Below are positions 17,624 to 25,911 of a DNA stretch of 64,000 nt, piece after piece. Source of the stretch: Paracoccus saliphilus. GTDB lineage: Bacteria > Pseudomonadota > Alphaproteobacteria > Rhodobacterales > Rhodobacteraceae. The stretch covers positions 3,534,001-3,598,000 of the forward strand of contig NZ_CP067140.1 in assembly GCF_028553805.1 (NCBI RefSeq), written 5' to 3'. The stretch's first letter is position 1; every line of letters begins with the position of its first letter. A model generated the notes under the pieces. The model was not told the origin of the DNA, made no database searches, and was given only the letters and a program-made list of their open reading frames with translations. Position numbers and translations under genes: made by a program.

Positions 17624-18427
17624 TTACAGGATACGTCGCCGTAACATGGCCGAAACGATCTCGCCTAGGATGACAAGGGCAAGGATGGCCAGCAAGACCA
17701 TGGCCGCCTCGGGCCAGTTGAAAGTATCGATGGCGCCTTGCAGGATGATACCGATACCACCAGCCCCGACCAGCCCGAGCACGGTGGACTCGCGTAAATT
17801 GATGTCCCAACGCAAGATGCTCACCGCCCAGAAGGTCGGCATGATCTGCGGCACGATAGCATAGACGATGATCTTGAGGCGCGACGCGCCCGTGGCCTCC
17901 AGTGCTTCGACCGGGCGGCGGTCGATTTCCTCGATCGCCTCGCCCAGAAGCTTGCCGATGAAGCCGACCGAACGGAACATGATCGCCACGATGCCCGCCA
18001 CTACGCCGGGACCGAAAATGGCCACAAACAGCAGCGCCCAAATGATGGTGTTGATCGACCGGGACGATACCAGAATGAACCGGCCCAACCACAGCGTGGC
18101 CCGGTTGGGCGTGGTGTTCTGCGCTGCCAGATACGCAACGGGGAGCGAGATCAGCACCGCGAAGAAGGTCGCGATGGTGGCGATATTGACGGTTTCCCAC
18201 AAGACCTCGAGGATACTTGGCAGGTTGGAGGGATCGGGCGGAAACATCCGCGCCAGAAGATCCCCCATCTGACTCGGCGCGCCCCATACCCAGGCCCAGA
18301 TGACATCGATGCTGGTAACCGACCATGCAATGACCAGCAAGGTGACGATCAGGCTGCCATAGCGCGCCAGCCGCTGGCGCGGCGTAAATCGACTCCAGTC
18401 GTCGCGGTCCATGTCCGGCATATTCAT
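17624..18427 (-). CDS. phnE: phosphonate-type ABC transporter permease (second PhnE)
   Basis: A 267-residue inner-membrane permease with about six hydrophobic helices. The EAA loop reads EALEATGASRLKIIVYAIVP and is followed by WDINLRESTVLGLVGAGGIG, the PhnE-type end of the BPD domain. It is the distal gene of phnD-phnC-phnE-phnE and overlaps the preceding permease gene by four bases (ATGA). The two permeases would form a heterodimer. The transported compound could be a phosphonate, phosphite or a phosphate ester; no C-P lyase genes are in the window. A start two codons later (second Met) is equally possible. Confidence 0.92.
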   Translation of the reverse strand: MNMPDMDRDDWSRFTPRQRLARYGSLIVTLLVIAWSVTSIDVIWAWVWGAPSQMGDLLARMFPPDPSNLPSILEVLWETVNIATIATFFAVLISLPVAYLAAQNTTPNRATLWLGRFILVSSRSINTIIWALLFVAIFGPGVVAGIVAIMFRSVGFIGKLLGEAIEEIDRRPVEALEATGASRLKIIVYAIVPQIMPTFWAVSILRWDINLRESTVLGLVGAGGIGIILQGAIDTFNWPEAAMVLLAILALVILGEIVSAMLRRRIL

Positions 18428-19215
18428 ATCCGCTTCCTGATCTGGCCGCTGACGGCCTCGCTGACCAGGATCACGCCGATGATAACCATGGTGATAGCCA
18501 GTGCGAAATCGTAATCATAGCGCCCGAAAGCATTGGCCAACGTTGCGCCGATCCCCCCGGCCCCGACGATGCCGACAACGGCCGAGGCACGCAGATTGCT
18601 GTCGAGCTGATAGATTGTCAGCCCGATCTGACGCGGCAGGATCTGCGGAAAGATGGCATACCACAATGTCGGCAGAAACGACGCTCCGGCGGCGCGCATC
18701 GCCTCCACCTGCCCGAAATCGATCTCCTCGATCCGTTCGGCCAACATCTTCGCGACAAAGCCGATGGAATAGACGATCAGGGTCAGAACACCGGCCAGCG
18801 GACCGAAACCGACGGCCTTGACGAAGATGATGGCGACGATCACCGGGTGGAAACTACGGGCGATGATGATGATCGCCCGACCGAGATAGAAGATCGGGCG
18901 CGGGGCGATATTTCCCGCCGCCATGAAGGCAATCGGAATAGACAGCAATACACCGCCGAATGTCGCGAGAATGGCGATCTTCAGGCTTTCAAGGAAACCG
19001 TCGATCAGCAGTCCGCTCCGCTCGAAGCTGGGCGGGATCGCACCGTTGAAAATCCGTTGAGCCCGCACCAGCCCCTCGGCAACCCGTTGCCAGTCGATGG
19101 GAAGGGTTGCGACGGACCAGACGATATAAGCTGCGATCCCCAGGATCGTGACCCAACGCAGGACCGGATTGGCAATCATCGGAGGCTTGCGCCAGCTATC
19201 CCGCACGTCACTCAT
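18424..19215 (-). CDS. phnE: phosphonate-type ABC transporter permease (first PhnE)
   Basis: A 263-residue inner-membrane permease with about six hydrophobic helices. The EAA loop reads EAMRAAGASFLPTLWYAIFP, then LDSNLRASAVVGIVGAGGIG, the family signature shared with the adjacent paralogue. The gene overlaps phnC by four bases and the second phnE by four, so the three cistrons are tightly coupled. Two separate PhnE genes occur in many alphaproteobacterial phn-type transporters. Confidence 0.92.
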   Translation of the reverse strand: MSDVRDSWRKPPMIANPVLRWVTILGIAAYIVWSVATLPIDWQRVAEGLVRAQRIFNGAIPPSFERSGLLIDGFLESLKIAILATFGGVLLSIPIAFMAAGNIAPRPIFYLGRAIIIIARSFHPVIVAIIFVKAVGFGPLAGVLTLIVYSIGFVAKMLAERIEEIDFGQVEAMRAAGASFLPTLWYAIFPQILPRQIGLTIYQLDSNLRASAVVGIVGAGGIGATLANAFGRYDYDFALAITMVIIGVILVSEAVSGQIRKRI

Positions 19216-19997
19216 GCGACGCTCTCCGGCTCTCCAACGGCAACGGCCCTGTCCGCAGCCGGGCTGCCCGAATAGATCCGCTCCATGGCCTCTTCGTCCA
19301 GATCCGAGGGGAGGCCGTCGAAGATGATCCGGCCATAGCGCATGCCGACGATGCGATCCGTATACTGTCTCGCTTCCGTCACGTTATGAATGTTGATAAG
19401 CACCGGCAGCGACAGTTCCCGCGCCAGAGCGCGCAGCAACTGCATGATCTGTTCCGAGGTCTTGGGATCGAGCGAGGCGGTAGGCTCATCGGCCAGCAGG
19501 ATCTCGGGCTGCTGCATCAACGCACGCACCACACCGACGCGCTGGCGCTCTCCCCCTGAAAGTTCGTCGGCCCGCTTGTCGGCATAGTGGGCAATGCCAA
19601 CCCGTTCCATCAGCTCATAAGCGCGACGGATATCCTCTTTGGGATATCGTCGCGTGATCGCCGCCCAGGTCGAGATATAGCCAAGCCGCCCGGATTGCAC
19701 ATTCTCCATCACCGTCAGCCGGTCGACGAGGTTGAAGCCCTGAAACACCATGCCGATCTTGCGGCGAGCCTCGCGCAATTTGCGTCCCTTAAGGGCAGTC
19801 AGTTCCATGCCATTCAGGACGATGCTGCCCGAGCTTGGCTCGACCAGCTTATTGATGCAGCGCAAAAGCGTGCTTTTGCCGGCCCCGGACGAGCCGATGA
19901 TGGAAACGACGCTCTCGCCTTCCACCATCAGGTCGAGATTCCTGAGAACCGGGTCACCGCCTGCGTAACGTTTGACCAGATCGGTGATCTTGAGCAT
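19212..19997 (-). CDS. phnC: phosphonate-type ABC transporter ATP-binding protein
   Basis: A 261-residue ATPase. Walker A is IIGSSGAGKSTLLRCI (about residues 34-49), the Q-loop VFQGFNLVDRLTV, the signature LSGGERQRVGVVRAL, Walker B ILLADEPTASLD and the switch His in NIHNVTEA. GRLGYISTW after the Q-loop is characteristic of PhnC. GGAGGG about five bases before the ATG supports the start. It lies 60 bases downstream of phnD and overlaps the first permease gene. Confidence 0.94.
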   Translation of the reverse strand: MLKITDLVKRYAGGDPVLRNLDLMVEGESVVSIIGSSGAGKSTLLRCINKLVEPSSGSIVLNGMELTALKGRKLREARRKIGMVFQGFNLVDRLTVMENVQSGRLGYISTWAAITRRYPKEDIRRAYELMERVGIAHYADKRADELSGGERQRVGVVRALMQQPEILLADEPTASLDPKTSEQIMQLLRALARELSLPVLINIHNVTEARQYTDRIVGMRYGRIIFDGLPSDLDEEAMERIYSGSPAADRAVAVGEPESVA

Positions 19998-20057
19998 GGC
20001 AGCCCTCCGGAAAGGCCCGGCAATCGGCCGGACAGGGGAAAAATCCGACGAAAGGGC

Positions 20058-21038
20058 TTATTCCGCCGCGAGCCCCTCGGGCGTGTAGGAAACGCCATTG
20101 GCCTGCTGAATCTCGCGGATCACCGCCCATTGGTCCTTGTAGGTGATGGGGATGAACTTGCTGACCCCGTCGAATTCCTCGCCCAGGGCGGTGCCGGTGA
20201 AATCGAAGCTGAAGAACGCCTCTTCGATCTTCTCCTTCAACTCGGGCGCCAAGTTGTGAGCATAGGTATAGGAGGTGGTCGGGAACGGTTCACTTTCCCA
20301 GACAATGCGGACATCGGCGGGTTCGTAAAGTCCGCGCTCGGCCATCCGGTCCACGACTTCCGACGCCACGGGCGCGGCATCATAATCGCCCGCCACGACG
20401 CCAAGCATGGACTGGTCATGCGAACCGGAATAGGTCACTTCATAATCCTCGTCCGGCACGACACCGAGTGCAGGGAACAGCGCCCGAGGTGCCTGATTGC
20501 CGGAATTCGAGGTTGGCGACGTGTGGGCGATGCGTTTTCCTGCCAGATCAGGCATCTCCTGGATCTCGCTGTCAGCCTGTGTATAGACCTGCAAGGTGTA
20601 GCCGAAACGGCCGTCATCCGAGCCCATCAGTGCAAAAGGCACAGCGCCGGCAAGATTGACGGCAAAGGGTGTCGGACCAGTGGAAAAGCCCGCGATATGC
20701 AGGCGCCCCGAGCGCATTGCCTCCACCTCCGCCGAATTGGATTGCACGGCGAAGAACTGCACATCCTTGCCGGTCACATCGGACAGATGGGCGATGAAAG
20801 GTTCCCAGATATCCTCGTAGACCGCCGGGTCCTCGACCGGTGTATAGGCGAAGACCAACGTGTCCGGATCGACCAGTTCGCCCGCATCTGCCGGGGCGTC
20901 AGCCACCAGATCGCCATTGGCATCGCAATAGTTCGGGTCCAGGGCGCCGCGATCGGGGCAATCCTGCGCATGCGCCGCAGAGCCGAAAGTCAGGGCAACG
21001 GCAATCACGGCGCCAAAATATTTGTCGGGATTGGACAT
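20058..21038 (-). CDS. phnD: phosphate/phosphite/phosphonate-type substrate-binding protein
   Basis: A 326-residue periplasmic binding protein. The N-terminus MSNPDKYFGAVIAVALTFG leads to a cleavage site SAAHA. The mature protein has TLVFAYTPVEDPAVYEDIW and the ligand loop AHTSPTSNSGNQAPRAL, the Ser/Thr-rich anion pocket of PhnD/PtxB proteins. An N-terminal Cys-containing insert (DCPDRGALDPNYCDANGD) precedes the usual domain and resembles a small metal-binding loop. GGAGG upstream of this ATG sets the start; an open frame continues 22 codons upstream without a signal peptide. First gene of the phn operon, divergent from a DeoR regulator. Confidence 0.92.
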   Translation of the reverse strand: MSNPDKYFGAVIAVALTFGSAAHAQDCPDRGALDPNYCDANGDLVADAPADAGELVDPDTLVFAYTPVEDPAVYEDIWEPFIAHLSDVTGKDVQFFAVQSNSAEVEAMRSGRLHIAGFSTGPTPFAVNLAGAVPFALMGSDDGRFGYTLQVYTQADSEIQEMPDLAGKRIAHTSPTSNSGNQAPRALFPALGVVPDEDYEVTYSGSHDQSMLGVVAGDYDAAPVASEVVDRMAERGLYEPADVRIVWESEPFPTTSYTYAHNLAPELKEKIEEAFFSFDFTGTALGEEFDGVSKFIPITYKDQWAVIREIQQANGVSYTPEGLAAE

Positions 21039-21073
21039 GATGAAACCTCCTCCTCGGGCTGGCAAAGCCAGAG

Positions 21074-21089
21074 TTGCACAGCCTCTTAT
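21074..21089. promoter_or_regulatory. operator-like site upstream of phnD matching the LacI-locus sites
   Basis: On the reverse strand this site reads ATAAGAGGCTGTGCAA. It shares the 13-mer AGAGGCTGTGCAA exactly with the site in front of the LacI gene at 16,545. It lies 35 bases upstream of the phnD start, the same distance as the palindrome before the AfuA-like gene. This suggests that one regulator serves both transporter operons. Confidence 0.5.
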
Positions 21090-21101
21090 TGGAATTTCCA
21101 A
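21089..21101. promoter_or_regulatory. perfect palindrome in the phnD-DeoR intergenic region
   Basis: TTGGAATTTCCAA is an inverted repeat of six bases per arm around one central base. It overlaps the end of the operator-like site at 21,074 and lies between divergent phnD and the DeoR-type gene. It could be a DeoR-protein or other dimer site. Confidence 0.35.
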
Positions 21102-21182
21102 CATGAATATGTGGCTATTGCAACAAAATTGTCACATAAATCTGGAAACAAGCTACAAAACACCAATAGTGGGACTCACCGG

Positions 21183-21968
21183 ATGACTTCAGCGCCTGAT
21201 CGCATACGCAAATCGGAGCGCAGGGCGCAGATCCTGATGGAGTTGCGCTGGAAGCCGCATGTGCGCGTCGCGGAACTGGCCGAACAATTCGGCGTCTCGA
21301 CCGAGACTATCCGTCGCGATTTGCATGCGATGAACGAAGCGCGGGAACTCGACCGCGCCCATGGCGGTGCCTCGGCCCGCATGCCGGGCAGCCAGCCCAG
21401 CCTCGACGAACGGCAGAGATCACAGGTCGAAGAACGCGAGCGCATTGCCCGTTTCGCTGCCAGCCGCATCGCCGATGGCACTTCGCTGATGATCGACGCG
21501 GGCGCATCCACCATTGCGCTCGCCCTCAGGCTCGCCGTCGCGGATCTGAAGCTGAAGGTCGTCACCAATAGCCTGCCAGTGGCGATGATTCTCGGCCCCG
21601 TACCAAAGGTGTATCTGCGGCTCTGCCCAGGTGACATGCTTGCGCCCGAGGCAGCCGTGACCGGCCCGGACACATTGGCATATATCGCCCGGCACAATGT
21701 TGATTGCTGTTTTCTTGGCGCCTCCGCCGCGAGCGAGCAGGGGATCAGCGAAGCGGTGCCCGGATTTGCCGAAGTAAAGCGCGCCATGATGGCGCAGGCG
21801 ACGCGGACGGTATTCCTGATCGACCACAGCAAGCTCGGTCGGAACGACCTCGATCACGTTGCAGGACCCGCACCCGATCGGACCATCTATACCGACTGCT
21901 CACCGGATTCCGGCTTCGTGAACGCATGGCAGGCCGGAGGCGGTGAGCTGCAGGTGGTCGAGGCATAA
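21183..21968 (+). CDS. DeoR/GlpR family transcriptional regulator
   Basis: A 261-residue regulator. The N-terminal winged helix-turn-helix has RVAELAEQFGVSTETIRRDL (about residues 26-45) and AHGGASAR. The C-terminal DeoR sensor domain (about 80-255) has the phosphate-binding GAST segment in MIDAGASTIAL, VVTNSLPVA and LIDHSKLGR. Members usually sense phosphorylated sugars or related metabolites. It is divergent from phnD, 144 bases away, and probably controls the phn-type importer, which hints that the cargo may be a phosphorylated carbon compound. The ATG follows a weak ribosome site; an open frame continues upstream antisense to phnD and is not part of this gene. Confidence 0.9.
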   Translation: MTSAPDRIRKSERRAQILMELRWKPHVRVAELAEQFGVSTETIRRDLHAMNEARELDRAHGGASARMPGSQPSLDERQRSQVEERERIARFAASRIADGTSLMIDAGASTIALALRLAVADLKLKVVTNSLPVAMILGPVPKVYLRLCPGDMLAPEAAVTGPDTLAYIARHNVDCCFLGASAASEQGISEAVPGFAEVKRAMMAQATRTVFLIDHSKLGRNDLDHVAGPAPDRTIYTDCSPDSGFVNAWQAGGGELQVVEA

Positions 21969-22724
21969 CGTTTCAAATCAAACCGGCGGCGTTGATACCA
22001 GACCAATGCGTGGCATGAACTGCAACACCGATGCGGCCGCCAGTTTGTGCAGCGAGAAGCTTTGAGCCTGTCCTAAAATTTCCATTGAATCGCAGCGTGT
22101 TGAGTCATCCATGCTAGCCATGGGCAACAGAGACCAGCGATTTTTCCGGCTGTGTGTCCGGCAGATGCGGCGCATTCAGCCATTCGTTGGGAAAAACAGT
22201 TCCCGTGGAATCGTTTTCCTGACGGAGGTTTCTCCACAAGCGATCGGGCGTACTCGTGTTTCCGCGGTACTTGCTAACCGCCAAGCGAACCCTGGGCGTG
22301 TCTCCATTGGAACGCCACTGGTCCAAGTGAAAATGGTAACGCATGGGAGGGATGCCAATTGACTGCGCCATGTCCTCAATCAATGCGGTATCCGCCCCCG
22401 TGCCCCGGAAAAGCGCAAGATACCTGCCAATGCGGCCACAACTCGGGTGGCGGCCACCTGGATCGACTCGCTGCCGCCCCGGCGGATATTCCGGTGATTG
22501 CCTCGGAAGGCGAGGAATGAGCCGAGGCGCTGACCAGTTTGGACCTTTTGGCCACCACGGCGCTCGCGGACCGCATTGCAGCGAAGAAAGGCGGATATCA
22601 CTCGGCAGAAGAACCGCCTCCCCTGCAGGGTGATCTCAAGAACTTCTTAACTCGGATGGTTCAAATTCGGGTTCTCAAGTTCCGACCACTCAACCTGCTG
22701 GTACATCAACAAGGTCTTATTGAT
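21969..22724. other. gene-poor stretch with no confident coding region
   Basis: About 750 bases between the DeoR gene and the beta-barrel gene. Short frames exist on both strands but none has a start, ribosome site and protein pattern that I recognise. The base use looks less even than in neighbouring genes, and some segments resemble broken reading frames (for example a frame from about 22,539 with DLLATTALADRIAAKKGG, in phase with the downstream gene). This may be a site of past insertion and decay. I saw no terminal inverted repeats. Confidence 0.4.
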
Positions 22725-23276
22725 ATGAACGTAAAACCCTTTCTTCTCGCCGCAGCGCTGATAGCTGTCGCGCCACAGCTCGCCTCCGCTGGCACTATCA
22801 CTCGGGATGGTATCTATGCGGGGGTGGGCTGGGGACTCGGATCGAATATCAGCGACGATCAGAACCGTGACACCGGCCATGGCAGCTACAAAATCAATGG
22901 CGCCTATCTCGGATATGTCAAAAACCTCAACGCCCTGGGTGGCGAGATGGTTGTCCCAAATATTGGCGTGGAACTCGGCCGTGCGCAGCTCAAGCACAAG
23001 AATGGCGGTGAAAGACTCACGGGTTTCGATGTCACCAGCCTGCGGGCCATGGCCGGGTTTCAATTCGAGGAACGCCTCCGCCCTTATGTCTTCGCAGGGT
23101 CTGCGAAGCACGATGAGGAGAACGCGCGTTCCGGCATCACCTATGGCGCCGGCATCGAATTCAAGTACACGCCCCGCCTCAGTTCGGGCATTGAAATGGT
23201 GAAATATGATTTCGGTGATGACTCCTCGGTGCCAGACATCACGTCTCTCGGCCTGCGGCTTGGCTTCAGTTTTTGA
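22725..23276 (+). CDS. outer-membrane beta-barrel protein, small
   Basis: A 183-residue protein with a clear signal peptide (MNVKPFLLAAALIAVAP, cleaved after LASA). The mature part is built of alternating strands typical of an eight-stranded barrel: DGIYAGVGWGLGSNI, GAYLGYV, NIGVELGRAQL, RLRPYVFAGSA, GITYGAGIEFKY, and ends LGLRLGFSF with a terminal Phe, the signal for the BAM insertase. It resembles the OmpA/OmpW-like or Opa-type small porin-like proteins, without a peptidoglycan-binding domain. Function unknown. I chose the ATG that opens the signal peptide; the frame continues upstream for 62 codons without a plausible leader. Confidence 0.8.
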   Translation: MNVKPFLLAAALIAVAPQLASAGTITRDGIYAGVGWGLGSNISDDQNRDTGHGSYKINGAYLGYVKNLNALGGEMVVPNIGVELGRAQLKHKNGGERLTGFDVTSLRAMAGFQFEERLRPYVFAGSAKHDEENARSGITYGAGIEFKYTPRLSSGIEMVKYDFGDDSSVPDITSLGLRLGFSF

Positions 23277-23605
23277 GCAGGCTTCCCTGGAGGATTTCCG
23301 GAAAAACCGGTGGCATCCGCCACCCGATCTGCTCGTCGGCTCTTATTCATCATGGCGCTTCCAGGTGCTTGATCCCATGATCAGATGGAGCGATCCATTC
23401 GCGTGGATGAAAGGAGGCGCCAGGGATTGAGGTCCTCTATGCGGATCTCGGGATGACCTTCGAGGATGGCCCAGAGGGTGGTGGTAGTGGTAGTGGTATA
23501 GTCGGCCATGCGCGGCGTGAAGCAAGCGATCAAGCTACGCGTCACCTTCCCAACCACGCGTTGCGGAAAGCGTGGGTGGGGCAATAGCGAGGGCAGAAAA
23601 AACGA
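23277..23605. other. intergenic stretch with a short GGTAGT-like simple repeat
   Basis: No gene is supported here. A small hairpin (GGTGGCATCCGCCACC) lies about 35-50 bases after the beta-barrel stop but has no T-tract. Around 23,477-23,501 a purine-rich simple repeat (GGTGGTGGTAGTGGTAGTGG) occurs. Confidence 0.4.
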
Positions 23606-23637
23606 AAGCTGCGCAATTTACCGAAATTGCGCAGCTT
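23606..23637 (-). terminator. strong intrinsic terminator of tRNA-Leu
   Basis: A perfect 14-bp inverted repeat (AAGCTGCGCAATTT, loop ACCG, AAATTGCGCAGCTT). On the reverse strand it is followed by TTTCGTTTTTT-like sequence, 13 bases beyond the tRNA 3' end. The symmetric A/T flanks would let it also stop forward transcription. Confidence 0.85.
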
Positions 23638-23649
23638 TTCGAGTCTATT

Positions 23650-23734
23650 TGGTGCCCAGGAGAGGACTCGAACCTCCACGCCTTGCGGCACACGGACCTG
23701 AACCGTGCGCGTCTACCAATTCCGCCACCTGGGC
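23650..23734 (-). tRNA. tRNA-Leu (CAG)
   Basis: On the reverse strand the sequence runs from GCCCAGGTGGCGGAATTGG to the encoded CCA. The acceptor arms GCCCAGG and CCTGGGC pair fully. The D-arm has GGCGGAATTGGTAGACGC, the anticodon stem CACGG/CCGTG encloses TTCAGGT, giving anticodon CAG for leucine codon CUG. A long variable arm (TGCCGCAAGGCG) marks a class II tRNA, and GGTTCGAGTCC is the T-arm. Including CCA it is 85 nucleotides. Confidence 0.97.
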
Positions 23735-23753
23735 AGGTGGTGTGAGCGGGGTA

Positions 23754-23780
23754 ACTATAACCAGTCGATGGGGGCGTCAA
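23754..23780 (-). promoter_or_regulatory. probable promoter of tRNA-Leu
   Basis: Reverse strand: TTGACG and TATAGT separated by 15 bases, about 20 bases before the tRNA 5' end. The elements match the housekeeping consensus well; the spacer is short. Confidence 0.5.
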
Positions 23781-23968
23781 TGGGATGTCTGCAAAAAATT
23801 CGTTCCCGGAATAAAAGCCCGTGGGTGCGACGAATGTGCGGCCGTATTTGCACAAATTTTACCTGAAAATTGCAGCGCTGCGACGTTTGACCCCGGCGGG
23901 GCGGCTTGTCGCGCGACCTCGCCTTGAGTATTGAGGCTATGACGCGGCACGAAGGAGGCGAAGAGCCC

Positions 23969-24955
23969 ATGGCAAAACTGGTCACGATCTTTGGCGGCTC
24001 GGGATTCCTGGGGCGTCAGGTGGCACGGCTGATGGCCAAGCGCGGCTGGAGGGTGCGGATCGCTGTCCGCCGTCCGAACGAGGCGCTTTTCACGCGCACC
24101 TATGGCGCTGTGGGACAGGTCGTTCCGGTGCTCTGCAATGTCCGTGACGAGGAATCGGTTCGGGCGGCCATGTCCGAAGCCGATGCCGTCGTGAATTGTG
24201 TAAATATCCTGACAAAGCAGGGGAAAAGTACGTTCAAGACGGTTTTCGAGGATGGCGCACGCAATATTGCGCAGCTGTCGCAAGAGATGGGCATCCCGCA
24301 AGTCGTGCATATCTCGGGTCTCGGCGTCGATGCCGCTTCATCCAGCAAGTATATCGCCGCTAAAGCGCGGGGCGAAACCGCGATGTTGGAGAACCGTCCC
24401 GACGCGATCGTCCTGCGGCCCTCGGTGCTCTTCGGGACAGGCGACACCTTCTATAACCGTTTCGCAAGCCTGGCGCGATTCGGCCCTATCATGCCGGTCA
24501 TTGGTGGTCGCACCCGGTTGCAGCCGGTTCATGTGGATGACGTGGCGCTGGCCGCCGTTCTGGCTGCAGAGGGGCAGGTCACGCCCGGCATCTATGAACT
24601 GGGCGGACCCGACGTACTGACAGTGCGGGAAATCGTGGGACAGGTGCTGAAGGTGACCTACCGCCGCCGACTGGCACTCAACATGCCATTCTGGATGGCC
24701 AGTATCGGCGCAGGGATATTGGACACTGCCCAATACCTGACGGGCGGATTGTTCACCAACAAGATCCTGAGCAGCGATCAACTCGCGCTACTGCGCCAGG
24801 ACAATGTCGTCAGCGAAGATGCCCAAGGATTTGCGGCATTCGGGATTCATCCGAGCGCGGCCGAGGCCGTCATCGAGGACTATCTCTGGCGCTTCCGCCC
24901 ATCGGGGCAGTATGACGACATCAAGAATTCGGCCAAGAACCTGCGCACTCCCTGA
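23969..24955 (+). CDS. complex I NDUFA9-like SDR protein
   Basis: A 328-residue atypical extended SDR of the NDUFA9 subfamily, which in mitochondria is an accessory subunit of NADH dehydrogenase. [20 protein letters not shown] (residues 5-24) is the NAD(P)-binding loop. [17 protein letters not shown] carries the serine region, and the YxxxK has the atypical context [21 protein letters not shown] follows. The bacterial role may be quinone- or complex I-linked, or protein binding; it is not settled here. GGAGG 11 bases upstream supports this start. The stop overlaps the uppP start (TGATG). Confidence 0.88.
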   Translation: MAKLVTIFGGSGFLGRQVARLMAKRGWRVRIAVRRPNEALFTRTYGAVGQVVPVLCNVRDEESVRAAMSEADAVVNCVNILTKQGKSTFKTVFEDGARNIAQLSQEMGIPQVVHISGLGVDAASSSKYIAAKARGETAMLENRPDAIVLRPSVLFGTGDTFYNRFASLARFGPIMPVIGGRTRLQPVHVDDVALAAVLAAEGQVTPGIYELGGPDVLTVREIVGQVLKVTYRRRLALNMPFWMASIGAGILDTAQYLTGGLFTNKILSSDQLALLRQDNVVSEDAQGFAAFGIHPSAAEAVIEDYLWRFRPSGQYDDIKNSAKNLRTP

Positions 24956-25758
24956 TGGAAACCAACACGATTGTCGCCGCTGTCCTCGGCATTCTCGAGG
25001 GCCTGACCGAATTCATCCCGGTCTCTTCTACTGGCCATGTCCTGTTGGCCGGTCATTTCATGGGCTTCATCTCGCCCGGCCGGGCATTCGAGGTTGTCAT
25101 CCAGCTTGGCGCGGTGCTGGCAATCCTGGCAGTCTATGCCGAACGATTGTGGCATATTTTTTCCACCGCCCCCCATGATCCGCAATCACGACGCTTTATC
25201 ATGACGGTATTGCTGGCCTTCATGCCCGCGGTCGTGCTCGGCGTGTTGGCCCATGACATCATCAAGACGGTCCTGTTCGAGACGCCCGTGCTGATAGCGG
25301 TCATGCTGATCCTGGGGGGAATCGTCATCCTGTATGTGGATCGATGGGCGAAGAATCCAGTCTACCACCGGGCCGAGGATTTTCCCCTCGCAATGGCCTT
25401 CAAGATCGGCGTCATCCAATGCCTTGCAATGATACCCGGGGTATCCCGATCTGGCGCCACGATTGTCGGGGCATTGCTGCTAGGTTCCGACAAGCGATCG
25501 GCGGCGGAGTTCTCGTTTTTCCTGTCAATCCCGACGATGCTCGGCGCCTTCACCTATGACCTGTACAAGAATCGCGACGTTCTGGACGTCGCGGCACTGG
25601 GAAACATAGCGATCGGCTTTGTTTGTGCCATGATCACGGCGGTGTTCGTGGTGCGCTGGCTGTTGGGATATGTCTCGAAGCAGGGCTACGCGCTGTTTGG
25701 CTGGTGGCGAATCATTGCCGGAAGCCTTGTTTTGTTGGCTCTCGCAGCAGGTATGTAA
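24955..25758 (+). CDS. uppP: undecaprenyl-diphosphatase
   Basis: A 267-residue polytopic membrane protein that recycles the lipid carrier for peptidoglycan and O-antigen by removing a phosphate from undecaprenyl diphosphate on the periplasmic face. The two BacA/UppP signatures are present: [14 protein letters not shown] (residues 15-28), with the catalytic Glu and His, and [11 protein letters not shown] around residue 160. Length is standard. The start overlaps the NDUFA9-like stop codon, so the two are translationally coupled, an arrangement that I recall from other alphaproteobacteria. Confidence 0.96.
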   Translation: METNTIVAAVLGILEGLTEFIPVSSTGHVLLAGHFMGFISPGRAFEVVIQLGAVLAILAVYAERLWHIFSTAPHDPQSRRFIMTVLLAFMPAVVLGVLAHDIIKTVLFETPVLIAVMLILGGIVILYVDRWAKNPVYHRAEDFPLAMAFKIGVIQCLAMIPGVSRSGATIVGALLLGSDKRSAAEFSFFLSIPTMLGAFTYDLYKNRDVLDVAALGNIAIGFVCAMITAVFVVRWLLGYVSKQGYALFGWWRIIAGSLVLLALAAGM

Positions 25759-25768
25759 GCACTAGTGA

Positions 25769-25843
25769 CCTAATTTAGGACTTAATTGGCAATTTTTTTC
25801 TTCGCCGCATTGAAAAATCTCTATTTAGGTCAGCACTGCTGAC
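25769..25843. promoter_or_regulatory. two inverted repeats upstream of gltD
   Basis: CCTAATTTAGG (25,769-25,779) and GTCAGCACTGCTGAC (25,829-25,843) are perfect palindromes around single central bases, in the 150-base AT-rich leader of gltD. The first contains a T/A-rich centre reminiscent of Lrp-type sites. A T-rich run (AATTTTTTTC) lies between them and may end uppP transcription. Roles are inferred. Confidence 0.4.
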
Positions 25844-25911
25844 TTTTCATTTGTAGCGCCTTGGCTTATCCGAATTGCGGGAGTTCCTGACATTCGGAAG
25901 GTTGCGCAGCC

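Noticed and set aside
19587-21182. A possible fusion of a long N-terminal region to the DeoR regulator at 21,183
   Set aside because: The frame is open by chance through the antisense of phnC and phnD. DeoR starts normally at 21,183 with a standard winged-helix N-terminus.
23477-23501. GGTAGT-like simple repeat as a phase-variation tract
   Set aside because: It is short, imperfect, and not inside a coding region or a visible promoter.
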